Of a stretch of 64,000 bases of DNA, positions 24,001 through 39,000 are shown piece by piece; position 1 is the first letter of the stretch; each line of letters begins with the position of its first letter. A model generated the notes under the pieces. The model made no database searches and had not been told where the DNA came from. It worked only from the letters and a program-made list of their open reading frames with translations. This DNA is from Nipponacmea schrenckii (lineage: Eukaryota > Mollusca > Gastropoda > Lottiidae). The stretch lies in contig JAUJPP010000005.1 of the NCBI GenBank assembly GCA_030562195.1, forward strand, positions 30,553,106 to 30,617,105, read 5' to 3'. Position numbers and translations under genes: made by a program.

Positions 24001-27000
24001 GTCCTATTCTTATCCTACATCTTATGGCTTGTGAAGACGGCCAACACCATGCAGTGTGCAATGTGGGAATTTTCTACCAGATCAGCAGCATTAGCCAACT
24101 CTTCATGATTTTCAACTGTCAAAGGGGTCTTTAACATACACAGCCTGTATCAAATGGGGGATTCATTTACTGTCCTTTCCATACGTCTAGACGCTTTTTC
24201 AAAGTCAGTCCCTCAGACCCATATCACTGACAAGGGAAAAATCCAAAAATGCCCAATTGAATATGTGCCTAAATCACTTTGTCTAAATAACGCTGTGCCT
24301 AATAGAATGTGTGCCTAATTGAAAGTGTGCCTGTATCGCTGTGCCTAAATGACATGTGCTTATTATATGAAGGGACATAACTCTCTGGCAATAAAATAAC
24401 CGGAAGTGAAATAAAAAGCATGTTTGTTTCAACACAGTACAGTAAAAGGTAAAAGTAAAAATTCCTATAACATTGATTGGATACTATAAATAACTTGTCC
24501 AATGAAAGTTTATCAAGGTTTAACACGTGTTGTATGAATCAAACAGGTTTTAGTTATGCCTCGTTATGGGAGAAAAAATGACAAGTGGTTGCCTAGCAAG
24601 ATATGCCCACTTTAAAATATATTTTCTGTTTTAACACAGGCAAAGATTCTAAGATTATTTAGGTCTAATCCAAGTTCTCGTCAATGTAAATGTTCACAAC
24701 AAATTTCATTAAAATCAGATGAAAACTGTAGTCTCTATCGCAATCACAAGCTGCGTTTTGACTAAGTCAAGTGCAATAACTTAAAAACCGTTCATCGAAA
24801 AATCGCCAATTTCGAACTTGTCCGAGATCTCATCAATATTAATGATCACAGAAAGTTTCATTCAAATCCGATGAAAACTTTAGTTTCTATCGCGTTCACA
24901 AGCCAATGTTGACGCGTTTTGGCCAAGTCAAGTGCAATAACTCAAAAACCATTAATCGAAAAATCACCAATTTCAAACTTGTCCAAGATCTCATCAATGA
25001 TCACAGCAAGTTTCATTCAAATCCGACAAAAATTGTAGCCTCTATTGCGTTCACAAGCAATTGTGGACGGACCGACGGACAGAAGGACAGACAGACAGGG
25101 GTGACAACAATATACGACCACATTATAATGTGGGCGTATAAAAATGGCAACTGTTCTGCTATCTGTATGCCTCTTTCTACGAAGATAGCTAGCCAGGCAA
25201 GGTAAAATACGCCCACTAGCAGCATTGATTTTGAATAAAAAATTTTCAGTAAGGTAACGATTGGTGGACTAAAATATTCAACCTTCCGCCATTAACTTTT
25301 TTTCTAGGGTCTCTAGTTTCATTAAAAATGTCAGGAATAGTACCTTATAACAACTCATTTAATATTTTTCGGTATTTTTATGATTTGCTATAGGGTTCAC
25401 CCTTAATATTTTGATATTTTTAATAGGATCTTCCTTGGGTGATATCAAACAATTTCAGCGAGTTTGTCAAAGATAGCAATGCGATGCATTGAAATACGCC
25501 CAAATGGCAGCCATAATACAGATACATATGTTAAAAGATTTTTCTATGTTTAACGATATATCTCGGTTAAAAGTATCCTACAACACAAAAATCAGATCAG
25601 ATCAACTTTAAGTAACCAATAACCCACAAGCCAAATATTTTAATGACACCATATCTAACAAACGTTACAGAAATAACATGATGGCGATTAGCAGTAAGTC
25701 ATGCTAGTTTACTGGGAAATTTATCGCAGGAATTATTGATTGATACATGACTTTCACAAAAGGTTTGCTTCTATTATAAAAGATACATTCACAATTTCAA
25801 GCCGGTCGTCGGCAGATGTCAAGTGTTCTGAAGTTAAAACTAAATAAAACTTAGATCTAAAAAAGCCAACGTTTACAAGCGATATCTGATTTAAGCTATT
25901 GATATCGGGACAAATCAAATAAATTTTAGTAAGATAAAACCTTTATTAGGCCTACCGGTATTTAAATATTTTGTCGATATGAGGATATGGCCTTCCAACA
26001 TAATGTAGGGTAGGACATCCATTTCAGAATTTGACCTACTTAATCGGAGATTTTCTTTGGAAAGTCAGTCGAGAAGACTGTCGTCAACATATTGACTCAA
26101 CTCACTATTTTACATATCATAATAACATTGTTTGACGAATGCACTGCATACTTTGATAATATAACAAACACAAACCTTCGTGAAATATAAAAAGAAATTT
26201 AAGCTGTAGAAGTGACAAGATCGACATAATTTATTAAATTTAAGACTCGACAATCCAGTCCTTCTGATATCTATGTAATAGTAATTAGTCTGGGTGACAG
26301 AGACTACAATTCGCGGGTTTATTGAATTCACGCGTTTGGATTGGTTGTGACGTCGAAAAAGGGGAGGTCTGTCGAATTGTCAATATTGTCGGCTGGAAAA
26401 TAAGTACCAGACTGTTACCCTGAAGTTTTATGCTATATCTCGGCCAAAAATTGTCCGATCAGCACCAAAATTGATAGGGATCCTCTTTGTAATGCTATTA
26501 ACCCATATAACAAAAAAGACAGCTTGCCAGGCAAGGAAATATACGCCCACTGGCAGCATTTATTTCAAATAATAACTTTTCAGTAAGGTTACAATAAGTG
26601 GAATGAAATATTCAACCTTCCAACCTATTTTTTTCTAGGGTCTCTAGTTTCATTTAAAGCTGTCAAGAATTGTACCTAATAACAACTCATTAAATATTTT
26701 TCGGTATTTTTATGATTTGCATTAGGGTTCACCCTTAATAATAATTTGATATTTTTAATTCTTAATAAGGCTCATCCTTGGTTGATATTAAACAATTTCA
26801 GCGAGTTTTGTCAAAAAGGAATGTTTAGAGTGTTCACAAGCCAAAAGTTGAAAGCGTTTTTGAAAAGAGGCGCAATAACTGACACTAAATATTTTTCGAT
26901 TTTCAATAGGGTTTATCCTTGTGAGAAAACAAATACTAAAGCCAAGTTTCATCAAAATCCATTCAAAATTGTTCTTTCTAGAGTGTTTGCGAGTTAAATG

Positions 27001-30000
27001 AACGCGTTTTCAAAAACAAGGTCAATAACTTGTACTAAATATTTTTCGATTTTCAATAGAGTTCATCCTTGGGAGACAACAAATACTCCAGCCAAGTTAA
27101 ATCAAAATCCATTAAAAATTGTTCTTTCTAGAGTGTTTACAAGCTAAAATCGAACGCGTTTTCAAGAACAAGGGCTATAACTTACGCTAAATATATTTCT
27201 ATTTATTTGATTTATAATAGGGTTCATCCTTGAGTAAAAACAAATACTCAAGCCAAAGTTAATCAAAATCCATTAAGAATAGTTCTTTCTAGAGTGTTTA
27301 CAAGCTAAAATTGAATGCGTTTTCAAGAACAAAGGCAGTAACTCATACTAAAAAAAATTTCAATTTAGCTGATTTTCAATAGGGTTCATCCTTGAGTTAC
27401 AACACACTCTCACACCAAGTTTCATCGAAATCCATCAAGAATTGTGCCATGTAGAGAGTTTACGAGACAAAAATCGAACGCTTTTAAAAGAACAAGGGCA
27501 ATAATTCATATTAGATATATTTGGATATTTTTAATTTTCAATTAGGCTCATCCCTTGCGATATCCAACAATTTCAGTGAGTTTTGTCAACATAGGTCATG
27601 AATTGTACCTTCTAGAGTGTTTATTAGCCAAAAAGTTAAACCCGTTTTCAAACACAAGGGCAATAACTGACACTAAATATATTTCGATTTATTTGATTTT
27701 CAATAAGGTTCATCCTTGGGTAAAAACAAATACTCAAGCCAAGTTTTATCAAAATCCATTAAGAATTGTTCTTTCTAGAGTGCTTACAAGCTAAAATTGA
27801 ACGCGTTTTCAAACACAAGGGAAATTACTGATACTAAATATTTTTCGATTTAAAAGAATTTCAATAGGGTTCATCCTTAGGTGATTACAAGTACTCATGC
27901 CAAGTTATGTCAAAATTGCTCTAGAATTGTGACTTTTTCAAAAGGGTTCATTCTTGGGTGATATTAAACAATTTCAGCAAGTTTCGTCAAAATCTGTCAA
28001 TAACTGTGCTTTGTAGAGTGTTTACAAGCTAAAAATTGAACGCTTTTTCAAAAACAAGGGCAATAACTGATATTAATTTTTTTTCGATTTGACTGGTTTT
28101 CAATAGGCTTCATCATCATGGGTGATAACAAATACTCAGGCCAAGTTTCATTAAAATTCATTAAAAATTGTTCTCTCGAAAATGTTTACAAGCTAAAATT
28201 GAACGCGTTTTCAAGAACAAGGGCAATAACTCATACTAAATGTTTTTCGATTTCGCTGATTTTCGATAGGGTTTATCCTTGAGTTATAACATACTCTCAC
28301 ACCAAGTTTCATCAAAATCGGTCAAGAATTGCACGTTGTAGAGTGTTTACGAGCCATTCAAGAACAAGGGCACGAACTCATAATTTTTTTCCGATTTCGC
28401 TGATTTTCAATAGGGTTCATCCTTGCGTGATCATAAACACTCATATTAAGTTTCATCTAAATCCGTCAAGAATTACACCGTGTAGAGTGTTTACAAGCAA
28501 TTGTGGACGGATGGACAGACGGACGGACGGACCGACGGATGTGGGTGACGACAATATACGCCCCCCATTTTATGTGGGCGTATAAAAATCAAACACGTTT
28601 AAAAGAACAATGGCAAAAATTCATATTAGATATATTTTCATATTTTTAATTTCCAATAAGGCTCATCCCTGGGTGATATCAAACAATTTTAGTGAGTTTT
28701 TTCAACATTGTGCCTTCTAGAGTGTTTATAAGCCAAATAGTTAATCGGTTTTCAAACACAAGGGCAATAACTGACACTAAATATATTTCGATTTATTTGA
28801 TTTTCAAAAGGGTTCATCCTAGGGTAAAAACAAATACTCAAGCCAAGTTTTATCAAAATCCATTAAGAATTGTTCTTTCTAGAGTGCTTACAAGCTAAAA
28901 TTGAACGCGTCTTCAAACACAAGGGCAAGGGCAATAACTGATACTAAATATTTTTCGATTTTACTGAATTTCAATAGGGTTCATCCTTAGGTGATTACAA
29001 ATACTCATGCCAAGTTATGTCAAAATCGCTCAAGAATTGTGACTTGTAGAGTGTTTACAAGGCAAAAATCCAACACATTTTATAGAACAAGGGCAATAAT
29101 TCCTATTAAATATATTTCGATATGTGCTATTTTCAAAAGGGTTCATTCTTGGGTGATATTAAACAATTTCAGCAAGTTTCTTCAAAATCAGTCAATAACT
29201 GTGCTTTGTAGAGTGTTTACAAGCTAAAAATTGAACACGTTTTCAAAAACAAGGGCATTAACTGATATTCATTTTTTTTCGATTTGACTGGTTTTCAATA
29301 GGCTTCATCCTTGGGTGATAACAAATACTCAGGCCAAGTTTCATTTAAATCCATCAAAAATTGTTCTCTCAAGAGTGTTTACAAGCTAAAATTGAACGCG
29401 TTTTCAAGAACAAGGCCAATAACTCATACTAAATGTTTTTCGATTTCGTTGATTTTCAATAGGGTTTATCCTTGAGTTATAACATACTCTCACACCAAGT
29501 TTCATCAAAATCGGTCATGAATTGCACATTGCAGAGTGTTTACGAGCCATTCAAGAACAAGGGCACGAACTCATACTAAATTTTTTCCGATTTTGCTGAT
29601 TTTCAATAGGGTTCATCCTTGCGTGATCATAAACACTCATATTTAGTTTCATCTAAATCCGTCAAGAATTACACCTTGTAGAGTGTTTACGAGCAATTGT
29701 GGACAGACGACAATATACGCCCCCCATTTCATGTGGGCGTATAAAAATGCTTGCTTCCGTGGACGATTTTAGGTTTTTTGCCTACTTTGACCCTCGGTGA
29801 GATGGCTAAAAGCAATTTATGAGATTGAAGGGTTGAATGTTGCCATGGACCTTTCAGCACCAAACATCCAAATTTCTCGAGTCATAGTATCGAAATCTAA
29901 AACGGGAGATTTTGAGAATATCTTCAACTGCATTTGAATTGGCGATGTGCTGGAACTGTTTGCATGTTATTTCAAAATTGAAATAAATGAAAAGGAACCG

Positions 30001-33000
30001 TTGGTGTTGCTGTCAATGAAAGTCCGAAATTGAATGCCTTCTCCATTCTTATGGAAAACAGACAAAAAATAACCTTGCGCTCTAAAAAACAATGTGACAA
30101 ATAAGAAAATAGAGCTGTTTAATTCGTTCATAGACTGGCTGACTGAAATGGAACTTGGTTTCATGCCTGAGTATTCAGATACAACAGGAAAACTGTTCAT
30201 ACAAACTATGGTATCGTGTCTATGGTACATAGATCCACATGTCCAGGTATTAGAAAGTAGGTCCTGTGCAATTCCACCAACATTACAACGTTTGTTATGT
30301 TGAATTAAACATGTTAAATCTTCTTTAGAATATAATTTACTATATTGCAATTTTCATTGAAAAAAAATAAAATAAAAACTGCCCTCCCTCATCACTTTTT
30401 TAAGATGGATTGTCTGAGAACCAAGATATTAATTTTGCCTGGCCTAAAGTACTGTGTCTAAATAAGGTGTGCTTAAAAAAAGTGTGCCTTAATGACTTAT
30501 CGATTACAAACACTCACACAATATTATTTGAAATTTTATCAAGCATCACATTTTGTGCAAAAATGCGCATCTATTTATTTATATATTTGAGACTGCACTT
30601 GGAAATTTCGTAGGGATTTTTAACAGAAGACAATCAGCAACGAGGAATTCAGTCTGTCATCATAATAGTCAGACAGGGATAACTTAGTTCATCATTTTGT
30701 CTTTTTGATTAAAAAAAGTTGTAATATATATACTTACACTGATAGGAAATGACACAGGAGTGCCTGTACTACTTGGTGGAGTAGATTTATGATGTAATAT
30801 TTCATCAGTAACATCTTTCTTGGTTGTAGGGTCAACTATAGTTATAGGATTACGCTCACGCTTTGGTGGAGCAGTTTGGTTGGGTACTGAAGCAGGCCGA
30901 GACTGAGCTATTGGACCAACTGGCATAGTTGGAGTTTGTTGTTGAGGTTGCTGTTGATAATATACTTGATAGGATTGTTGTGTACTAGATGCATAAGCTT
31001 GATTTGCTGGATATTGCGGAAATGGCTGTTGTACATTATTTGGAATGGTTGCGTATTGTTGAGGCATCCTTTGTCCATACTGAAATAAAATCAAGTAATC
31101 AATTTATTGTGATGCAATGTTTAAGCTCAGATGCCAAATAAGTCCTGTCCCTAAATACTTTTATTAAACATTAACACAAGCGTGTCCTTAATAAGATATA
31201 ACTCATTTAGCCACTCCTATTATCCACCACTATTTTTTCTGATTTCATATTTAACACTGAATTTGACATATTACTAATGGTTTTTATTTGCATGAGTCAA
31301 AGATAGCAATGCGATGCATTGAAATACGCCCAAATGGCAGCCATACCACAGATACATGTGTTTAAGATTTTTCTACGTTTAACGATATATCTCGGTTATA
31401 TCCTACAACACAAAAATATGATCAGATCAACTTTAAGTCACCAATAACCCACATGCCAAATATTTTAATGACACCATATCTAACAAACGTTACAGAATTA
31501 ACATGATGGCGATTAGCAGTAAGTCATGCTAGTTTACCGTTAAATTTATCGCAGGAATTATTGATTGATACACGACTTTCACAAATGGTTTGCTTCTATA
31601 ATTTATAATAATTCTTTATTAGGCCTACCGGTATTTAAATATTTTGTCGATATGAGGATATGGCCTTCCAACATAATGTAGCGTAGGACATCCATTTCAG
31701 AATTTGACCTACTTAATCGGAGATTTTCTTTGGAAAGTCAGTCGAGAAGACTGTCGTCAACATATTGACTCAACTCACTATTTTACATGTCATAATAACA
31801 TTGTTTGACGAATGCACTGAATACTTTGATAATATAATAACACAAACACAAACCTTCGTGAAATATAAAAAGAAAGAAATTTAAGCTGTAGAAGTGACAA
31901 GATCGACATAATTTATTAAATTTTAGACTCGATAATCCAGTCCTTCTGATATCTATGTAATACTAATTAGTCTGGGTGACAGAGACTACAATTTGCGGGT
32001 TTATTGAATTCACGCGTTCGGAATTGGTTGTGACGTCGAAAAAGGGGAGGTCTGTCGAAATGTCAATATTGTCGACTGGAAAATAAGTACAAGACTGTTA
32101 CCCTGAAGTTTTATGCTATATCTCGGCCAAAAATTGTCCGATCAGCACCAAAATCAATAGGGATCCTCTTTGTAATGTTATTAACCCATATAACAAAAAT
32201 AAAAAAGTTCCATTGAGAATTGTAGACTGTAGAGTGAGTACAAGAAAAATGTGAACAGACACACACACACACATACATACACACACACACACAGACAGAC
32301 AGGGGTGATCACAATATACGACCAAAATACATTTTGGGCGTATAAAAATTAGATCTGCATTTTCATCAGATTTTGATGGTGGAGTTTGAAGACTGTAAGC
32401 ACAAGCCCAATGGAACCAAAGAAAAGGTGATTGTGTCTTCTATTTGAATACGCTACTCACCATTACATTTTGTGGTTGATACATGATCTGTCCAGCTTGA
32501 TTTGTATAGCCAGTTGATGGACTTACATACACCATCTGTTGATACATTTGGGCCTGACCAGGCATATATTGTGGTCGAGGTTGTCTCATTTGCTGTTGTT
32601 GACCAGGGTAAAACTGTTAAAATATTGCAAAAAATTATTTTTAAAATGTCTAGCATAGTTAATATAGAACACATTTTATTTAGATGGCAATCAGCAACGA
32701 GGAATTCAGCCTGTCATCATAATAGTTAGACAGGGATAACTTGGTTCATCATTTTGTCTTTTTGATTAAAACAAACATCATTTCTGAATTAGTGCTTGGA
32801 ATCTAGTTGTTAGATATTGAGGCACTCTCTGATCTTTCATTCCTAATATAGTTGAGGTTTGAGGAATCAATTGTCATTTTACCGTGGGGATGAAACGACA
32901 AAAAATATCTGTGAGAGTGAAGCCGGAGATGCCCTTATTGTAGCGAGCAAGTCTATGTCTGACAGGGGCGTGAGAATGTATGCTACACCACGTGTGTAAG

Positions 33001-36000
33001 TGAGCCCCTTTTAGTGAATAGTACTCTTTTATTATTTGTATTTGTTGTGTTAGTCACACATTTTGCCTGATAGGTGATGGAAGTTGTGATCCCGTTGTTC
33101 ACAATATGGGTGAACACTTATAAGGCTGGGCGGTATTGCGATTTTTTTTTATAGAATTCTGAGTATAGTCACGGTATTTTTGGAACATTCCTATGTTTAG
33201 GGCTATATGCCAATACAGCTGTCTGTCAGTATCATAATCACACAGGATAAGGACTATTTTGTCTATGTGATATTTCATGTAAATTAAATTATATTTAATG
33301 TTAATTCTTTTATTAACAAAAATATTGTTCAATTTTATACCGTTGTTTTTTTTCTTTATAATTAACATGTGCTTCCTGTTGATAACGGTACTGATAGTTC
33401 CATTCTATTGCTAGGGTGTTCAGGACAATTGACGTTATCCATTATGTCTAGATTTTTAAACAGAAGACAATCAGTAACGAGGAATTCAGTCTGTCATCAT
33501 AATAGTCAGACAGGGATAACTTAGTTACGTATTTCGACTTTGGCGAAAACGTATTGTAATCGGATTATTTTTTTTATTTTTTTTTGCGGTTCTCGGACGA
33601 GTTTGCAGACAAACTGGTAAAAGGTACAGAAATTCTAAATCTACAGTTGATCTTAGAATGATTTCTAAAACAAAACCAGAAGTTCTATCTCTTACTGGAA
33701 GTGAGAACCTGAAGTTGAGGTTTTTTTGCTTTAGCAAGTTTATTTTCAGTTCGATTTCGACCGAATTTTCTGATTTGAAAACTTCAATGTATTTGTCAAC
33801 TAACAACTATAGGTTATATACAATTCCGTTCAATCTTTTACCCACGATTGGCAATTCAATATTCAAGGGTCATCGGCAAAAATTTCAGACCGTGATTTCT
33901 CATTTAATATAAATTGAAAAATTTAAAACTTTACCAGTTGATAGGCGATATGATTATGATTTTTGAAAAATTTTGAAAAAAAATTTCGACTTCCGGTTTA
34001 GCCTCAAATGACATAATTACGTAACTTCGGGTCTATAACAGCTAGGTGAAAAGTGAAAATTGTTTTATAAATACATGTAACTTGTCAATAGTAATCGATT
34101 TGACCTAAATAATTTAGTCAAGCTGCCATATCGGCCGCCATATTGAATATTCATTACAATTCTTAAAGCCGAAATTCAGACACTATTGATAGACCGATTT
34201 CGATGAAATTTAGCACACAGATATCTAACTTTTCTAGGAGGCCGATTTTTAAATTTCCTATTTTTTTTCGAATTATTCAAATTTCGATTCTTTCAAAATT
34301 AGGTCATTTTAACGGCTACGGAAGGTGTGACCCACTTAATCTATGACCTTGAAAATTAAGTCAAATAATATTCAATATTGTCTACAAGTAGGTATTTTTT
34401 AATTTGGCTTACTTAAAAAATTCATAGAGATAAGTGTACTTAAATACAGCAAAAATTGATAATTTTCATATTTTCGCCATCTTTTACCGTTACGGAAGGT
34501 GTGACCCAATTATTTTATGATTTTGAAAACTAGGTCAAATGATAATCAATATATTGTCTAGATGTAGGTCATTGCAAATTTAGCCTACATATTTTAAGGC
34601 TCTCGAAATATGTTCATAATTTTAAGCAATTCTAGTTCATCACTTTGCCTTTTTGATTAAAACAAACATCACTTTTTGTTCAAAGATGCTGAAAGTCATA
34701 TGGATATGGTAACTTGTCATGATTATGATTTTTAACTGAAGACAATCAGTACGTGGAATTCTGTCTGTCATCATAATGATTTTAAAAAAAAATAAATAAC
34801 CTTTGGTCAAAGACGCTGTTTCGTCATTTGTCTTCCAAGATTAAATTGGTAAGAAGGTATGCAGTCTGTCATCATAAATAGACATTCATTCATAATTTTG
34901 TCTTTCTGATTCAAAAAATATTTTTTAGTTTTTCAAGAAATGGTTCCTTACTTCGCTTTTTTTCAAATAAATTTAATCCAAAAATGTCTTTTGACAGTTT
35001 AAGTAAAGCGTATAAGGCGTCAAAAAGTAAAACAATTGTCATAATTCGTCAATCTGTCAAAAAAAATTTTAAGAGTGCCAAGATAGCATGCCAGGCAAGA
35101 TAACATACGCCCACTGGCAGCATTGAATTTGAATAATAAATTGAGCAATAACTCAAAAAGCATTCATTGAATATTTTTTTTAAATGCCATGCTCGCACCA
35201 AATTTCATCAAAATCCTTTGAAACCTGCAGCTTTATGCACCCACAATACCATTTTGATGCAATTTTTTAAGTCAAGGGCAAAAACTAAAAACTATTCTTT
35301 GAAAATGGTCAAATTCAAACTTGACTACCATCTTATCTATTTCAATACTCATACCAAGTTTCATCAGATCTATTAAAAGATAGCTTGCCAGGCAAGGTAA
35401 CATACGCCCACTTCAGCAAACAGAATATTCCATGTTTTTTCATTTAATCCAGGGCAATAACTCATAAACCGACATCTGGAATCGCACCATTTTTTAACTT
35501 GTCCGAGATGTTATTAAGATGAATACACATACCAAGTTTCATTCAAATTGGATAAAAACTACAGCTTCTATTGCATACACAAGTAAATTTTAACATTTTC
35601 TCATTTAATCAAGGGCAATAACTCATAAACAGGCATCTGGCGAGACATTATCAAGATGAATACACATACCCAGTTTCATTCATATCGGATGAAAACTATA
35701 GCTTCTACACAAGTACATTTTAACGGTTTTTCATTTAATCAAGGGCCATAACTCATAAACCGACATCTGGAATCATGCCATTTTCGAATTTGTCTGAGAT
35801 ATTATCAAGATGAATACACATGCCAAGTTTCATTAAAATCGGATGCAAACTATAGCTTCTATTGTGTACACAAGTAAAAACTAACGTTTTTTCATTTAAT
35901 CAAGGGCCATAACTCATAAACCGACATAAGGAATCGTGCGATTTTCGAACTTATCCGAGATATCATCAAGATGAATACACATACCAAGTTTCATTCAAAT

Positions 36001-39000
36001 CGGATGAAAACTACAGCTTCTATTGCATACACAAGTAAATTTTAACGTTTTTTCATTTAAGGCGGTTGACAACCTTATCGTTCGAGGTGTATTTCAATCA
36101 AGAAACGTATTAAGTTTATATCCATTCTATTTGGCATTAAAAGAAACTCGTCTAGTAAAATTTTTAGCTCAATCGCTTCAGTAGTTCGTCTGATATCCGT
36201 CCGTAAAGATAATCTATTTATAGAACAAAACGGGGTATTCCTCTATGTAGACGTACAAATTACGTTGTCAGTTGACATTTGTGATTACAACGTCATCGGC
36301 TAAATAAACATTCTCTACATTTGCCGGTCAGTTATTGTTAATATAGGCACGCGAAGTAAAAGTTTGTGTATCGGGGGAATCCAGAAGTCAGGTGATGTCC
36401 CATAAATCATTACGTCACATGTAAACAAAGAAAATTTTATGATTGGTGGGTGGAAGGGTTTTGACATGTGCTAATCCATTGTTTTAGCACTCCAATTGTG
36501 TGGATATCGGTGCATATCGATGCCTAAAACGTGCTTAAAAATTTCTACAGCATGAAAGACAATCTTTTAACAACATGATCGTTAATTACGTAAGGTTTAC
36601 ATGTGTTTGCAAAGTGTTGAAAAAAAATTCCATTTTTCCACAAGCATATCTCGCTTACAATTTATCCGATTTTTACAAACTTTGGCTTCAGCTAAAGCTT
36701 ACGATGTCCTCTATAACTTTACGTTGGCTTTTTTTGATAAAATGATTAGTTTTTTAAAAATTCAATTTTTCGTAAATGTACTCGCAAAATTTTGATTTCT
36801 ATCAATATCTTCAAAACAAAAAAAAATTTTCCAAAAAGCCATCGTAATTTTGTAGAGATACATGTAGACTTGCGTTGTGCAAAATTTCAACCTTCTATAT
36901 TAAATAGCCTAGTAGATATGCTAATTTTAAGGAAATAATTGACGTTTTTTTCGGTCATCTTTCATACCCTATTTCTTAAAGTTGAAATGTCATAAAGAAA
37001 TAAATTTTATATTTTTGGATAGCTGAAAGTCCCCTTTTCCATTGATATTTAAATATTTCAGATAGGTGGAAAAGAAGTGGTTGAAATCGTCTATATTTTG
37101 TACATAGGTTTAGGGTTGTCAACCCCCTTAATCAAGGGTCATAACTCATAAACCGACATCTGGAATCGTGCCATTTTCGAACTTGTACGAGATATTAAGA
37201 TGAATACACATACCAAGTTTCATTCAATTCGGATAAAAACTACAGCTTCTATTGCGTACACAAGTAAATTTTAACGTTTTTTCATTTAATCAAGGGCCAA
37301 AACTCATAAACCGACATCTGGAATCGTGACATTTTCCAACTTGTCCGAGATATTATCAAGATGAATACACATACCAAGTTTCATTCAAATCGGAGAAAAA
37401 CTCTGGCCTGTATCGCATACACAAGTAATTGTTGACAGAGGGACCGACAGACCGACGGACCGACGGACGGGGGACGATGGCAATATAAGTCCACATTTTC
37501 ATGTTTCCATTGAAAATTGTAGCTTCTATTGTGTCAACAAAAAATGTTGACAGACCGACGGACAAGGGCATGACAATATACGTCCACATATTCATGTGGG
37601 ATTAAAAAAAAGTGTGAACTTACAGGTCTAGGATTAGTTGAATAGATACTTTGTTGTGGTGTTATGCCAGGCTGTGGTAAACCACCTGACGTAACAGTCT
37701 GTTTGCTCATTTCATGTGGATGGGCTGCAAACCCTGCCTGCAAAATTTTTAAAAATTCAATCTTGTATTAAATGTATATAAAAGAGTATCAATTTCATAA
37801 ATCCATGTGCATCCTTTACAATTAAATTTAACTCCAAAATCAATTTTCAAACAATTATAACTCAAAAATAAACTACTGACAATAAGTCTAACACCTCCAG
37901 TTTGAATCACATAATCATTGAGATCATACATTTTGATCAGATCTTGGGATACACAAAATATTAGAACACAAGGGCCATCAATTTCTTTACATTTCTCAAT
38001 CTAAAAAAAGATGCCCTCTTTTGACTTAATTGTGTGCCAGCAAATGGAGCCAATCAAAGACCACCTCATAAATACTGTCAACACTGTGTGGCTTATAGTA
38101 AACACACTTTTATAGGCCCGATTTGCTGTTTTCTCTAGTGGTTCAATCCAATCAAATTACAAAATTGCATGACAAAAAGACTCAATGTAGTTAAATATTA
38201 TATACAGTTTCTAACAGCTTTGCAATGTGAGGATATAGGTGGATGGACCATAGGCATATGTTTCAAAATAACACAGGTTAATACCCTCAAAAAAAACTTT
38301 TTTCTGTCGACCCCGCAGCATTTTGTAAAAAGACACCATACTTGTGTGACGTCATGGCGGTAACCCAAAACGATGGCGGACATTGAAATCAATAGCTGTC
38401 AGAGTTCGAGATTAATATAGTCTTATCCCGCTATGCGAGTTCTTGTGAGATAGAAAATGCGGACAGTTGAGGTTTTCTTGACCAATTTGCCGAACCAAAA
38501 GAAGCCTGCCGTAACTATCCTTTATCCATACGAACCCTAAGCCTCCGATGCAGAAAGTCGCGATAGCGGTAGGCCTTGTGTCTAGTGATGAAAATGATGG
38601 CGAACCAGCTGCTGATATTGCCTTACCTGCCGATTTAGGTCGACTGAACAACGTTCATTGGTAAGTTTGAACAAACTGTTTAATAAAAATTGAATTAAAG
38701 TCGGAATTGCAATGATTTAATAGATTTTGTCTACTTGAATCACGTGTTACTATAAATAGACATGCCACGACTCTGGTTTGTTTACAAATGGCCTCCAACC
38801 ATGAATAATGTTTTCTCTAATACTGTAAGGCCATCAAGAAAGCACTACATTCAACTGCTTAGAAATAGCCTTGTTGCCTATAAGTATCACAAGTATAACA
38901 ACAAAAAAACCTATCCTATCCTATACATACACATAGGTAATCCTGAGGAGTCACTGGAGTGGGTGTGTTGCAGGGAGGTTGGGTGATGGACAAGAATGAG

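Larger units (their letters stand above)
22562..24363. mobile_element. Inverted-repeat element with GTGCCTAA subterminal motifs
   Basis: 22562-22587 and 24338-24363 are perfect 26-bp inverted copies (outer end ATAAGCACATG). Inside the right arm the motif GTGCCTAA recurs four times in about 80 bp, alternating orientation spacing with AAGTGTGCC. A partial copy is at 30437-30500. Much of the interior is later HINE insertions (22749-23974). No ORF for a transposase and no clear target duplication. Confidence 0.5.

Noticed and set aside
30617..30714. Resemblance of ACAGGGATAACT and CTTTTTGAT to the 28S rRNA peptidyl-transferase region
   Set aside because: Only short pieces match, in altered spacing, and the surrounding rRNA sequence is absent.
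32261..32301. (AC)n tract as a possible regulatory repeat
   Set aside because: It is the microsatellite part of an E-type HINE 3' end, also present at 43780.
36601..36795. 64-codon ORF inside the TTAA element
   Set aside because: Phe-rich, low complexity, no transposase motif.
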